Shown: piece by piece, positions 27,277-35,302 of the stretch | Numbering within the stretch: the stretch's first letter is position 1 | How the letters are laid out: every line of letters starts with the position of its first letter | NCBI GenBank assembly: GCA_030539055.1 | Contig: JAUNSV010000003.1 | Coordinates: 1 to 64,000, forward strand | DNA length: 64,000 nucleotides | Reading direction: 5' to 3' | Source: Eubacteriales bacterium | GTDB taxonomy: Bacteria; Bacillota; Clostridia; Lachnospirales; Lachnospiraceae | Made by a program: the position numbers and the translations under genes | The notes under the pieces: generated by a model | Seen by the model: the letters and a program-made list of their open reading frames with translations, nothing else | Told to the model about the DNA's origin: nothing | Database searches by the model: none

Positions 27277-27807
27277 ATGGCAAGAATTAGAAAATTGGGA
27301 AGAAGTTCAAATGTTAGAAAAGCAATGTTAAGATCGCTTACTACAAATATTCTTTTGTATGGTCATATAAGAACAACAGAGGAAAGAGCAAAAGAAGCAA
27401 GAAAGCAAGTTGAAAAATTGATTGCTCTAGCTATAAAAGAAAAAGACAATTATGAAGAAGTAACAATTAAAGCAAAAGTAGCAAGAAAAGATAAAGATGG
27501 CAAAAGAATAAAAGAAGAAAAAGATGGTAAACGAGTTACTGTATATGATGAAGTAGATAAAATCATAAAAAAAGACAAACCATCGAGATTACATGCGAGA
27601 AGACAAATGCTAGCTATTTTGTATCCAGCATCTACATATGAAAATGAAACGAGAAAAAAATCAAAAAAAGAAGTTGATTTAGTAGCAAAATTATTTGATG
27701 AGTATGCACAAAAATATGCTGATAGAAAAGGCGGTTACACAAGAATAATTAAAATTGGTCAAAGAAAAGGTGATCAAGCAATGGAAGTATTATTTGAATT
27801 AGTATAA
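27277..27807 (+). CDS. rplQ: 50S ribosomal protein L17 with a charged internal insertion
   Basis: 176 residues against the usual 112-130. The ends are normal: [20 protein letters not shown] at the start, and [20 protein letters not shown] near the C-terminus. The extra residues are mostly a lysine-rich segment around residues 55-102 between KLIALA and [11 protein letters not shown], with a shorter insert after ILYPAS. The same frame runs through without stops, so it is a real insertion. L17 lies near the tunnel exit, so the insertion should face solvent. Last gene of the operon before the terminator. Confidence 0.96.
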   Translation: MARIRKLGRSSNVRKAMLRSLTTNILLYGHIRTTEERAKEARKQVEKLIALAIKEKDNYEEVTIKAKVARKDKDGKRIKEEKDGKRVTVYDEVDKIIKKDKPSRLHARRQMLAILYPASTYENETRKKSKKEVDLVAKLFDEYAQKYADRKGGYTRIIKIGQRKGDQAMEVLFELV

Positions 27808-27814
27808 AAAAATC

Positions 27815-27842
27815 AACCTGGAATAGTAATTCCAGGTTTTTT
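27815..27842 (+). terminator. Intrinsic terminator of the ribosomal operon
   Basis: Perfect 10-bp stem AACCTGGAAT (27815-27824) with ATTCCAGGTT (27829-27838), loop AGTA, followed by a T run to 27842. Eight bases after the rplQ stop. Confidence 0.92.
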
Positions 27843-27857
27843 AAAAAGGAGAAAAAT

Positions 27858-28076
27858 ATGAATAATCCATTAGGAATGGCACAATTAGCAGGTTTTATGA
27901 CAAGGCATCCAAAAGCAGTATCATTTTTTCAAAAACAAATATCTAAAAAATTAGAGGATGGTACAATTATCGAAATCAAAATAAAAAGACCAAGCGATGA
28001 AAATGAAGATAGTGCAAATATAAAATTAACACAAGCAGATATTAAATTAATAGAAAATTTGAAGAATGCAAAATAA
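27858..28076 (+). CDS. Small protein of unknown function
   Basis: 72 residues, begins MNNPLGMAQLAGFMTRHPKA. No family recognised. The first 25 residues are amphipathic and could be helical; the rest is charged and ends in a helix (TQADIKLIENLKNAK). AAGGAG 7 bases before the ATG and coding-like composition make it a likely real gene. It starts 15 bases after the ribosomal operon terminator, so it needs read-through or a promoter within rplQ. Next gene is 12 bases away. Confidence 0.65.
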   Translation: MNNPLGMAQLAGFMTRHPKAVSFFQKQISKKLEDGTIIEIKIKRPSDENEDSANIKLTQADIKLIENLKNAK

Positions 28077-28088
28077 AAGGAAAAAAAT

Positions 28089-28430
28089 ATGAAAATTTTA
28101 AAAGAACAAATTCATATAAAAGATTTAGCACATTTTGAGAATAATTATTTTAAAGATATGATTAAATGCGTTGCAGATGTAAAACAAAATATTATTGCAC
28201 TCGATGCAAGTATGCACTCAGATCTTGAAAGATTTCTTCTTGAGGAGGGATGCGAAAATAAAAACTTGTGGGGATTCAATCTTTATTTTGATGGAGATAA
28301 TATAGAAGATATTATAGAGTATAATTCCCTAATAAATATACGACCATATCAAAATAATAATAGCATGGAAATAAAAGATGAAAAAATAAAAAATGATATA
28401 TTAAAGGTAGTAAAAAATTGGATAATATAA
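28089..28430 (+). CDS. DUF5674-like protein
   Basis: 113 residues. The pattern DMIKCVADVKQNIIALDASM, then a HSDLERFLLEEGC helix, the LWGFNLYFDGDNIEDIIEYN strand pair and LINIRPYQNN agrees with my memory of DUF5674, a small family without known function. AAGG 9 bases before the ATG. It overlaps the next frame by 13 bases, which suggests one transcript with translational coupling. Confidence 0.65.
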   Translation: MKILKEQIHIKDLAHFENNYFKDMIKCVADVKQNIIALDASMHSDLERFLLEEGCENKNLWGFNLYFDGDNIEDIIEYNSLINIRPYQNNNSMEIKDEKIKNDILKVVKNWII

Positions 28431-28777
28431 TATATCAACATAAAGATATAGTTCAAAATAACAATAAAAATATTATTGAAATACTAGCAAATGCAGGAGT
28501 AGAATTTTGTAGAGCATTAAAATGGAAAGAAGAAAATAATAAAAAGAGGGAAGAGAGTGCTTTTGATAGAGGTATAGAGCTACTAGATATAACAATAGAT
28601 TTTGCATGTGAAAATAAAAAAAAATACATAGGGTGCATTAAAGAGTTATGTATTTTAAAAGAAGTATTATGTGATTATTTTTTATTAGACAATAAATATG
28701 AAATAAATAAAAATTACATAATAAAATATTTTGAAGATTATGCAACCAGTAATAGGCTATACAATGAACGAATATAA
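28418..28777 (+). CDS. Hypothetical protein, mostly helical
   Basis: 119 residues from a TTG at 28418 that has AAAGG about 10 bases upstream. No domain recognised. The sequence is rich in Lys, Glu and Asn with predicted helices (IIEILANAGVEFCRALKWKE; CIKELCILKEVLCDYFLL). It overlaps the DUF5674-like gene by 13 bases and the start of the methyltransferase gene by 14, the tight packing expected of an operon. The function is unknown. Confidence 0.6.
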   Translation: MDNIIYQHKDIVQNNNKNIIEILANAGVEFCRALKWKEENNKKREESAFDRGIELLDITIDFACENKKKYIGCIKELCILKEVLCDYFLLDNKYEINKNYIIKYFEDYATSNRLYNERI

Positions 28778-30197
28778 TAAAAATACAAATATTACTTTAA
28801 AAATAGTAGATATGACAAATGATGGTCTTGGAATTGCTAAAGAAGGATTCAAGACTTTTTTTGTTAAAAATGGAATAGTGGGAGATGTAATCGATGGAAT
28901 TATTACTAAAGTAAATAAAAATATAATATATGTAAAAGCAATAAATATTATAACAAAATCACCTTATAGAATAGAGCCAAAATGTGAGTTTTGTAAACAA
29001 TGTGGTGGTTGTACCTTGCAAGAAATCGACTATGATAAAGAGCTTCAAATAAAAAAAGAAGCAGTGCAGCGTAATTTAATTAGAATAGGGAAAGTAGAGT
29101 ATAATGAAGATATAATAAAAAACAATATAGAAATTATAGGGATGGAAAACCCTTATTTTTATAGGAATAAAATGCAAATGCCTTTTTCTATAAATAAAGA
29201 GGGAAATACAATTTGTGGTTTTTATGCTAAAAGAACACATAATATTATTCAAATAAATAATTGCAATATTTGTTTTGATGAAGCAAGTATCATAATGAAT
29301 ATAATAAAAAAATGGTGTGATGAAGAAAAAATACAAGGATATGATGAAAACAAAAAAATTGGCTTACTTCGTCATGTATTAATAAGAAAAGGATTTAAAA
29401 CAGGTGAAATAGGAATATGTTTAATAATTAATGATAATACTTATCCAAAAATACTTGTATCAAAAATTTTTAATTTACTTAGAGAATTAAAAAGTTATAA
29501 TATAACTTCTTTTGATATTAATTTGAATATGAATAGAGATAATGTAATTTTATCGAAAAAAATAATTAATATAAAAGGTAATGGATATATAAACGATGAA
29601 ATGACAATTAAAAATACTAATTTAAATTTCAAAATTTCTACAAAAGCATTTTATCAAGTAAACTTCCGTCAAGCAAAAAAATTATATGAAATTATAATTG
29701 AATATATAGAAGAAATAGAAAAAAATAATAATAAAAAAATAGATGTAGCACTAGATTTATATTGTGGAATTGGTACTATTACTTTATTTATTTCAAAATA
29801 TGTAGAAAAAGTAGTAGGAGTAGAAATTGTAGAAGAAGCAATTATTGATGCAAAAGAGAATGCTAGAATTAATGGGATTAATAATGCTTTCTTTTATGCA
29901 CACGATTTAAGTTTGTGTGATTTAAATAATATTTGTACAAATAGTATAAATAAAAATGAAAAAATTGAATTAGTAATAGTAGATCCACCAAGAAAAGGTT
30001 TAGAAAAAAATGTAATAGATAATATATGTGAAATTAACACTAAAAATATTATTTATGTGTCTTGTGATAGTGCGACTCTGTCTAGAGATATAAAACTATT
30101 TTATGATAGAGGGTATATATTGCAAAAAATAAAATTGGTTGATATGTTTCCAAGGACAATGCATGTGGAGACGGTATGTTTGCTGACAAGGGTATAG
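28764..30197 (+). CDS. 23S rRNA (uracil-5-)-methyltransferase, RlmD/RlmC (RumA) family
   Basis: 477 residues from the ATG at 28764. In-frame TTG (28731) and ATG (28740) codons are possible earlier starts, but would enlarge the overlap with the upstream gene. Domains: TRAM-like OB fold (NITLKIVDMTNDGLGIAKEG), then an iron-sulphur site CEFCKQCGGC plus a later Cys in NNCNIC, then a SAM-binding domain (VALDLYCGIGTITLF). Motif VIVDPPRKGL and the catalytic Cys in VSCDSATLSRDI follow. It transfers methyl from SAM to C5 of a uridine in 23S rRNA (or to tRNA U54 in some relatives). The precise site cannot be read from sequence. Confidence 0.9.
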   Translation: MNEYNKNTNITLKIVDMTNDGLGIAKEGFKTFFVKNGIVGDVIDGIITKVNKNIIYVKAINIITKSPYRIEPKCEFCKQCGGCTLQEIDYDKELQIKKEAVQRNLIRIGKVEYNEDIIKNNIEIIGMENPYFYRNKMQMPFSINKEGNTICGFYAKRTHNIIQINNCNICFDEASIIMNIIKKWCDEEKIQGYDENKKIGLLRHVLIRKGFKTGEIGICLIINDNTYPKILVSKIFNLLRELKSYNITSFDINLNMNRDNVILSKKIINIKGNGYINDEMTIKNTNLNFKISTKAFYQVNFRQAKKLYEIIIEYIEEIEKNNNKKIDVALDLYCGIGTITLFISKYVEKVVGVEIVEEAIIDAKENARINGINNAFFYAHDLSLCDLNNICTNSINKNEKIELVIVDPPRKGLEKNVIDNICEINTKNIIYVSCDSATLSRDIKLFYDRGYILQKIKLVDMFPRTMHVETVCLLTRV

Positions 30198-30215
30198 ATT
30201 GACGGTATAAATCAT

Positions 30216-30244
30216 TTGGCAAAAGTGTTGTTTTAAGGTAAAAT
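30216..30244 (+). promoter_or_regulatory. Promoter of the restriction-modification genes
   Basis: TTGGCA at 30216-30221, 17-base spacer, TAAAAT at 30239-30244, 200 bases before the methyltransferase ATG. The leader in between contains GAGGGTG/CACCCC and two CTTAAG copies that could pair. No gene is seen in 30245-30440. Confidence 0.6.
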
Positions 30245-30440
30245 ACAAAGTGATAATTGCGAAAAAGAGGGGTAGGCGAAAGTGCCGTTTTTATGCAGAT
30301 TATCATGTTTTATCAGACTGGATTTCAGAGGTAGTGTGAAGCTGTTCTGAGAGACAGTAGCGAGGGTGAATGCTTAAGTTGTATGAGCAAACAGACCACC
30401 CCACTTAAGAGTAAAGAATATAACATATTGGAGTTGTAAG

Positions 30441-32306
30441 ATGAGATATTTAGGGAATAAAGAATCTATACTCACAGAGATAGAAGCTGTGTTATCAAAA
30501 AACAATCTGATTGATAAAAGGCTAACATTCTTTGATGCTTTTTGTGGTTCGGGCTCTGTATCAAATTATTTTAAGAAACATTATGACTTAATAATAAATG
30601 ATAATCTTAAGTGGTCCGTGATATATACAAGAGGGAGAATATGTGCTTCGCAGTGTTCCTTCAAGAAACTAGGATTTGATCCATTTGTTTTTTTTAATAC
30701 AAATCAAGAGACAGAGCGTGGGTTTATATATAAGACATATGCACCAACTGAAACAAGTCGTATGTATTTTACTCCGGAAAATGCATCGCGGATTGATTAC
30801 TTTAGAAAGACTATTCAAGAATGGTGGCAAAAAGAGAGAATTTCGCAAGATGAGTATTGTTACCTTTTGGCTTGTTTAATTGAGTCTGTATCTGATGTAT
30901 CTAATACAGCGGGTGTGTATGGAGCTTTTCTAAAAAAGTGGGACTCTAGAGCAACTAAAAAAATAATTTTTAGTAAGGTTGACTCTTTGATGTGTACACC
31001 GAAATCATTAAAAATGTATAATGGGAAAATAGAAGAAATTATAAACGAAGTTGATTGTGATATTCTTTATATGGATCCTCCTTATACCCAAAATCAATAC
31101 GGAACACAATACCATCTACTTGAAACACTAATATTGGATGATTCACCAGAAGTGAGTAAAATTACAGGTTCACGTAAAACTGCGCAGATGAGATCAGATT
31201 GGTCAAAAGAGTATAAGTCCAACATTTTGTTCGATAGTGTTTTAGCGAAAACGAAAGCCAAATACGTTATTTTGAGTTATAATAATGATGGATTTATGTC
31301 TAAGGACTTTATTGAAGCAGTTATGAAGAGATATGGAAAACCAGAAACGTATTCCTGTAAAAAGATTGCCTATAAAAAATATCAAAATTGGAAATCAAAT
31401 AATCAGGATGAACATTATGAATACTTATTCTTCGTTGAGATGAAGGAAAAGAATAAAATAGTCTACGAATCTCCATTGAATTATATAGGCAGCAAGGCTA
31501 AGATTGTGACGGATATTAAGTCATTTATTCCAGCTGATGTTGATGTTTTTTTTGATTTGTTTGGCGGTGGATTTAATGTTGGGGTTAATGCAAATGCAGA
31601 TAAAATTACTTATAATGATATTAATCATTTTGTGAAGGAAATAGTAGAAGCATTGGCAAAGTACGAGGTATATGATTTCCTTCTGTATAGCAAGAAGATA
31701 ATCAAGCAGTATGGTCTTAAGGCCGCTGATGCAGAAGCATATAATAATGCAAGAGCATTTTATAATTCATTACCCACAGAAAAGAAGGATCCACGTTTTC
31801 TATTTACACTGATTATGTATGGTTATCAGCAACAAATACGTTTTAACGGAAAACACGAATTTAATAATCCTGTTGGTATGAGATGGCTGAATGATAAAGT
31901 ACTTGAGAAAATGATAAGTTTTTCACGATATTGTAAAGAAAAACAGTGTATTTTTATGAGTGAGAATTATCTGGAACTTGAAGATAAAATCTCTGCAAAT
32001 GATTTTGTTTATCTTGATCCCCCATATCAATTGACTACAGGAGCTTATAATGATGGAAAGAGAGGATTCGATGGCTGGAATGCAGAATTAGAAAACACTT
32101 TGTTTGAATTTGCCTATCGTCTGAATAAAAAGAATATTCCATTTATGCTGTCATATGTTGCTGAGCATAAAGGAGTAGTAAATAAGAATTTATTGAATTG
32201 GGTTAAAGAAAACAAATACCATATTATTGAATTAGGAGACATATTAGGAATATCTGGGAGTCGCAGAAAGGAAGTGTTGGTGGTAAACTATGAAATTTCA
32301 AAATAA
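30441..32306 (+). CDS. Fused two-domain D12-class adenine DNA methyltransferase (FokI-like)
   Basis: 621 residues made of two complete N6-adenine methyltransferase domains. First: MRYLGNKESIL, SAM motif FDAFCGSGSVS (residues 31-41) and catalytic DPPY (212-215). Second, from about residue 340: LNYIGSKAKIVTDI, SAM motif DLFGGGFNVG (from 372) and DPPY (526-529). This arrangement is known from M.FokI and relatives, where each half methylates one strand of an asymmetric type IIS site. All key residues are present, so it is probably active. It overlaps the broken endonuclease gene by 17 bases. GC content is clearly above the flanking core genes, a sign of transfer. The recognition sequence cannot be predicted by reading. 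Confidence 0.92.
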   Translation: MRYLGNKESILTEIEAVLSKNNLIDKRLTFFDAFCGSGSVSNYFKKHYDLIINDNLKWSVIYTRGRICASQCSFKKLGFDPFVFFNTNQETERGFIYKTYAPTETSRMYFTPENASRIDYFRKTIQEWWQKERISQDEYCYLLACLIESVSDVSNTAGVYGAFLKKWDSRATKKIIFSKVDSLMCTPKSLKMYNGKIEEIINEVDCDILYMDPPYTQNQYGTQYHLLETLILDDSPEVSKITGSRKTAQMRSDWSKEYKSNILFDSVLAKTKAKYVILSYNNDGFMSKDFIEAVMKRYGKPETYSCKKIAYKKYQNWKSNNQDEHYEYLFFVEMKEKNKIVYESPLNYIGSKAKIVTDIKSFIPADVDVFFDLFGGGFNVGVNANADKITYNDINHFVKEIVEALAKYEVYDFLLYSKKIIKQYGLKAADAEAYNNARAFYNSLPTEKKDPRFLFTLIMYGYQQQIRFNGKHEFNNPVGMRWLNDKVLEKMISFSRYCKEKQCIFMSENYLELEDKISANDFVYLDPPYQLTTGAYNDGKRGFDGWNAELENTLFEFAYRLNKKNIPFMLSYVAEHKGVVNKNLLNWVKENKYHIIELGDILGISGSRRKEVLVVNYEISK

Positions 32307-33498
32307 TCCGCATTTTATAATTAAGAGAAATTTGCAAAAGTCAACTACTACAGGAATATACTTTAGTGATGCCGTTACTCCAGATGTCATGCAAGATATT
32401 TGCATTAAAGTTACAGGTCAAGGAAGATTTACATATGAGTATGTGGATAATGAATACTCAGATGACTTTTTAGAGAGTACTTATAACAAAGGAAGAATGG
32501 CCATTATGCAATACCGTGATATTGTATATTTCATTTCTTTTTCAGAACAAGAAATAGGTGGTAGAAATTCAAGCGTTCAAAGTGTTCCGACAGCGTTCAA
32601 TTTGTATTATAGCAATTCATATCCAAACAAAAGACTGTTGTATTACTTTTTAAATGTAAATGGAAATCCAGAGACAGATTATCATATTTTAATCTACCGC
32701 TTAATGCTTACAATTGGCTTCCAATTTATTAATGCAGATCAAGCATTATCACATGCAATAAGCGGATTTTCGTCCATAGATGACATTGTAAATAGTCGTA
32801 AAATAAATGCAGGTAGAAACAAAAGCAATAATTCTACATATATTACCAAAGATGGTGCAACTTAAATAGATATTTATGGAAAAACATATGGGGCAAGTAA
32901 ATATGAGACAAGTATGATTTGCTATGCTCTTGCACTTTTGAAAAAAAGGGAAGAGAAAATTACTTTGTACGAGGTACTAGAAAAAGACCTAAAGGAACTT
33001 CCTGAGTCAAGCCTCAAGGTTATTTATTCTATGGGAACTATAAAGGTAGTACCTACAGATATGAGACTTGAAATTAAGGCATATAATGAAAATGACAGTT
33101 TGAGGTCACCAAGATATATATACAATTTGGGTAATAAATTCGGAAAGAAGAGATGTGCGTTGTGTGGCTGCGAAATACCTGAACTTGTTCAAGGAGCACA
33201 CATTTGGCCTGTTGCAAATATTAAGAGAGAAGTGCGGATGTCTTTTGAAGACAAACTAAAGTGTGCGACTGACGGAGAAAATGGATTATGGCTTTGTGAG
33301 AATCATCATAAATTATTTGATACAAATATTATTACGCTTGATACTCATAATGGGAGTGTACTGTATCGCAACGATATTGACCGAAAAAATATAGATTTTC
33401 TACATAAAATAACACCACTTGAAATATTGCCCAGTGAAGTAATGACAGACAAATTTGTAGAATATCTATGGCATAGAAATCAGGCAATAGGTTTTTGA
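32290..33498 (+). pseudogene. HNH-type restriction endonuclease interrupted by an in-frame TAA
   Basis: One 402-residue frame cut at codon 192 by TAA (32863-32865). Before the stop the chain reads ...YITKDGAT, and directly after it, in the same frame, IDIYGKTYGASKYETSMICY, a motif common in type II restriction enzymes. One base change (for example GAA to TAA) explains the break. The C-terminal half holds an HNH domain with CALC (Cys289, Cys292), GAHIWP (His304) and CENHHKLFD (336-344), probably cutting DNA with a zinc-ribbon support. A fragment could restart at the ATG at 32914 and contain the whole HNH domain. The neighbour methyltransferase is intact, so the pair was a type IIS-like system that seems to have lost restriction. 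Confidence 0.85.
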
Positions 33499-33536
33499 CT
33501 ATGTTCCCCAATGATATCATAAGATGCTCATAGTGC

Positions 33537-33551
33537 ATCGCACTTTGCGAT
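33537..33551 (+). promoter_or_regulatory. Inverted repeat upstream of the relB remnant (possible operator)
   Basis: ATCGC-ACTTT-GCGAT, a perfect 5-bp palindrome with 5-base centre, 24 bases upstream of the -35 element. RelB-type antitoxins repress their own promoters through such palindromes, but binding is not shown. Confidence 0.4.
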
Positions 33552-33574
33552 ACACTATTTTATGCAAAAATGTA

Positions 33575-33603
33575 TTGCTAATGTGCTGACAAATGCATAT
33601 AAT
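33575..33603 (+). promoter_or_regulatory. Promoter of the relB-relE remnant
   Basis: TTGCTA at 33575-33580, 17 bases, TATAAT at 33598-33603. It is followed by AAAGGAGAG at 33620-33628 and ATG at 33637. Confidence 0.6.
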
Positions 33604-33636
33604 ATTATTGAGAAGTTTTGAAAGGAGAGATGTATT

Positions 33637-33945
33637 ATGGCAACGAAATCAGCAAATTTGTATGCAAGAATAGAGCCGGATATCAAAGAATAGGCAGAGA
33701 ATATTCTTTCTGCACTTGGAATTCCAGCTTCAAATGCTATTAATATGTTTTATAAACAAATTATTTTACAAAAGGGAATTCCATTTGATGTGAAAATACC
33801 ATCTGCAAAGCCTGTGAATATGAGCCAGTCATCTGTAGAGATGTTAAATGCAGAACTTGAGAAAGGATATGCGGATATTCAGGCTGGGCGTACTAAGTCT
33901 GCAAACCGAGTTTTTAATGATATTCGTAATGATTATAAAATATGA
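33637..33945 (+). pseudogene. RelB/DinJ-family antitoxin with in-frame TAG
   Basis: The frame reads MATKSANLYARIEPDIKE, then TAG at 33691-33693, then AENILSALGIPASNAINMFY and onward to a TGA at 33943-33945. Without the stop this is a complete 102-residue DinJ/RelB antitoxin: ribbon-helix-helix DNA-binding part first, toxin-binding tail (AELEKGYADIQAGRTKSANR) last. CAG to TAG would create the break. An ATG within the later part could only make a tail fragment lacking the DNA-binding strand. The end overlaps the toxin start by 4 bases, as in intact modules. Confidence 0.85.
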
Positions 33946-34235
33946 TTTTTGAAATTGAATTTTCAGAACAGGCTGAAAATGACTTGAGAAGTATCTATGA
34001 ATATATTGCATTTGAATTGCAGTCACCCGAAAATGCAGCTGGACAGTTTGGCCGTCTGGAAACGGAGATTATGAAATTGAATCATATGCCGGAACGCTTT
34101 CGTGAGTATGAGTATGAACCGTGGCATAGCAGAGGACTGCGGTTGATGCCAGTACAGACATACTGGCGGAAAAGGAGAAAGCAAAAAAAGCAAAAGCGTT
34201 TGAAAAATTTGTATCAGATACTACTAGAAAGTTAA
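33942..34235 (+). pseudogene. RelE/ParE-family toxin, C-terminal part lost by deletion
   Basis: 97 residues. Residues 1 to about 67 are a normal RelE/YafQ-like toxin start (FEIEFSEQAENDLRSIYEYI ... PWHSRGLRLMPV). After QTYW the chain becomes a lysine/arginine-rich sequence without family likeness. From about 34160 another frame reads ILAEKEKAKKAKAFEKFVSD to TAA at 34241-34243, looking like the tail of an unrelated gene. This indicates a deletion that joined the middle of the toxin gene to the end of another. The missing part normally holds the last strands and catalytic residues, so RNase activity is unlikely. Confidence 0.8.
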
Positions 34236-34259
34236 AAGGCTAAGAAGAGGTGAAATCGG

Positions 34260-35141
34260 ATGGCAGTAAAAGGACAAACAATAACTCTTTTTCTTATGGA
34301 TGAGGATGTAAGCGGTCGTATTAAATGCACTATCGCTGGGTGGACTGGCGTTGTTTACAAAATACCTCGTAAGGATTTAGATAGCTGCAAAGACCGTTCT
34401 CACCTCAAACAGAGCGGTGTGTACTTTTTGTTTGGTAACAATGACCAGACAGATGAAAAAGTTATCTATATTGGACAGGCTGGTGCAAGAAAAAATGGTG
34501 AAGGTCTTCTGAACCGCCTTCAAGAGCATAAAAGAAATCCAGAGAAAGATTACTGGACTGAGGCGGTAGCCATAACAACCACTGATGACACTTTTGGTGC
34601 CACAGAGATAAGCTACCTTGAGAATCGTTTCCGTAATCTTGCATTGGAAGCCAACCGTTACGTTGTAAAGAATGGAAATGACCCGTCACAGGGACATATT
34701 TCCGAAGAGAAGGAAAGCGAGCTGGAAAAATTCATTTCCTATGTGAAGGTAGTTCTCGGAACCTTGGGTTATAAGGCATTTGTTCCAGTGGATGAGAATA
34801 AGGAAAAACAGCAGAAGATAGAAGAGACAGGTGAGGAGGAACCACTTCTGTTTCTGAAAACGACCAAGGCATCTGCCACCGGAAGAACTACCAGTGATGG
34901 ATTTGTCGTTTTGAAAAACAGTTCATTGGCGTTAAATCCAACGAAGAGCTGTCCGAAACCAATCAAGGTGCTACGTGAGAAGTATGCAGATAGAGTTGAT
35001 TCTAAGGGAATGCTGCTGGAAGATACACTTTTCAGCAGTCCTTCAGCGGCAGCAGGATTTGTTACATATGCAAGTGCCAATGGGCTGATTATGTGGACAA
35101 ATGAGACTGGAAAAACTTTGAAGGATGTGGAGTCGGAATAA
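34260..35141 (+). CDS. GIY-YIG nuclease domain protein with C-terminal DUF4357
   Basis: 293 residues. From residue 53, SGVYFLFG and VIYIGQAG form the GIY-YIG core, followed by LLNRLQEHKR and the metal-binding Glu region EISYLENRF. The C-terminal 85 residues (SATGRTTSDGFVVLKNSSLA onward) fit DUF4357. Proteins of this type are small predicted endonucleases, often near restriction or other defence genes; their targets are unknown. AGAAGAGG before the ATG. Higher GC than the core genes and in frame with no damage, unlike its upstream neighbours. Confidence 0.88.
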   Translation: MAVKGQTITLFLMDEDVSGRIKCTIAGWTGVVYKIPRKDLDSCKDRSHLKQSGVYFLFGNNDQTDEKVIYIGQAGARKNGEGLLNRLQEHKRNPEKDYWTEAVAITTTDDTFGATEISYLENRFRNLALEANRYVVKNGNDPSQGHISEEKESELEKFISYVKVVLGTLGYKAFVPVDENKEKQQKIEETGEEEPLLFLKTTKASATGRTTSDGFVVLKNSSLALNPTKSCPKPIKVLREKYADRVDSKGMLLEDTLFSSPSAAAGFVTYASANGLIMWTNETGKTLKDVESE

Positions 35142-35302
35142 AACGGAGACTGCAAAAATGAACTCTTGCAAAAAATGCAACAGTTCGCTGTGAGTAAAAT
35201 TAGCCACAGGACAGATAATAGTATAATATAGAAAGCGTGCGCAGTGCGTTCGTTTTGAGTAAATAAGGCACTTCGCATTGCGGAGAGAGAGGAGGCTCTG
35301 AC

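Noticed and set aside
32863-33693. Two in-frame stop codons (TAA and TAG) in neighbouring genes could suggest stop-codon reassignment or recoding.
   Set aside because: TAA, TAG and TGA all end intact core genes in the window (for example TAG of the aminotransferase at 10378 and TAA of most ribosomal genes). No SECIS- or PYLIS-like element was evident. Ordinary nonsense mutations are simpler.
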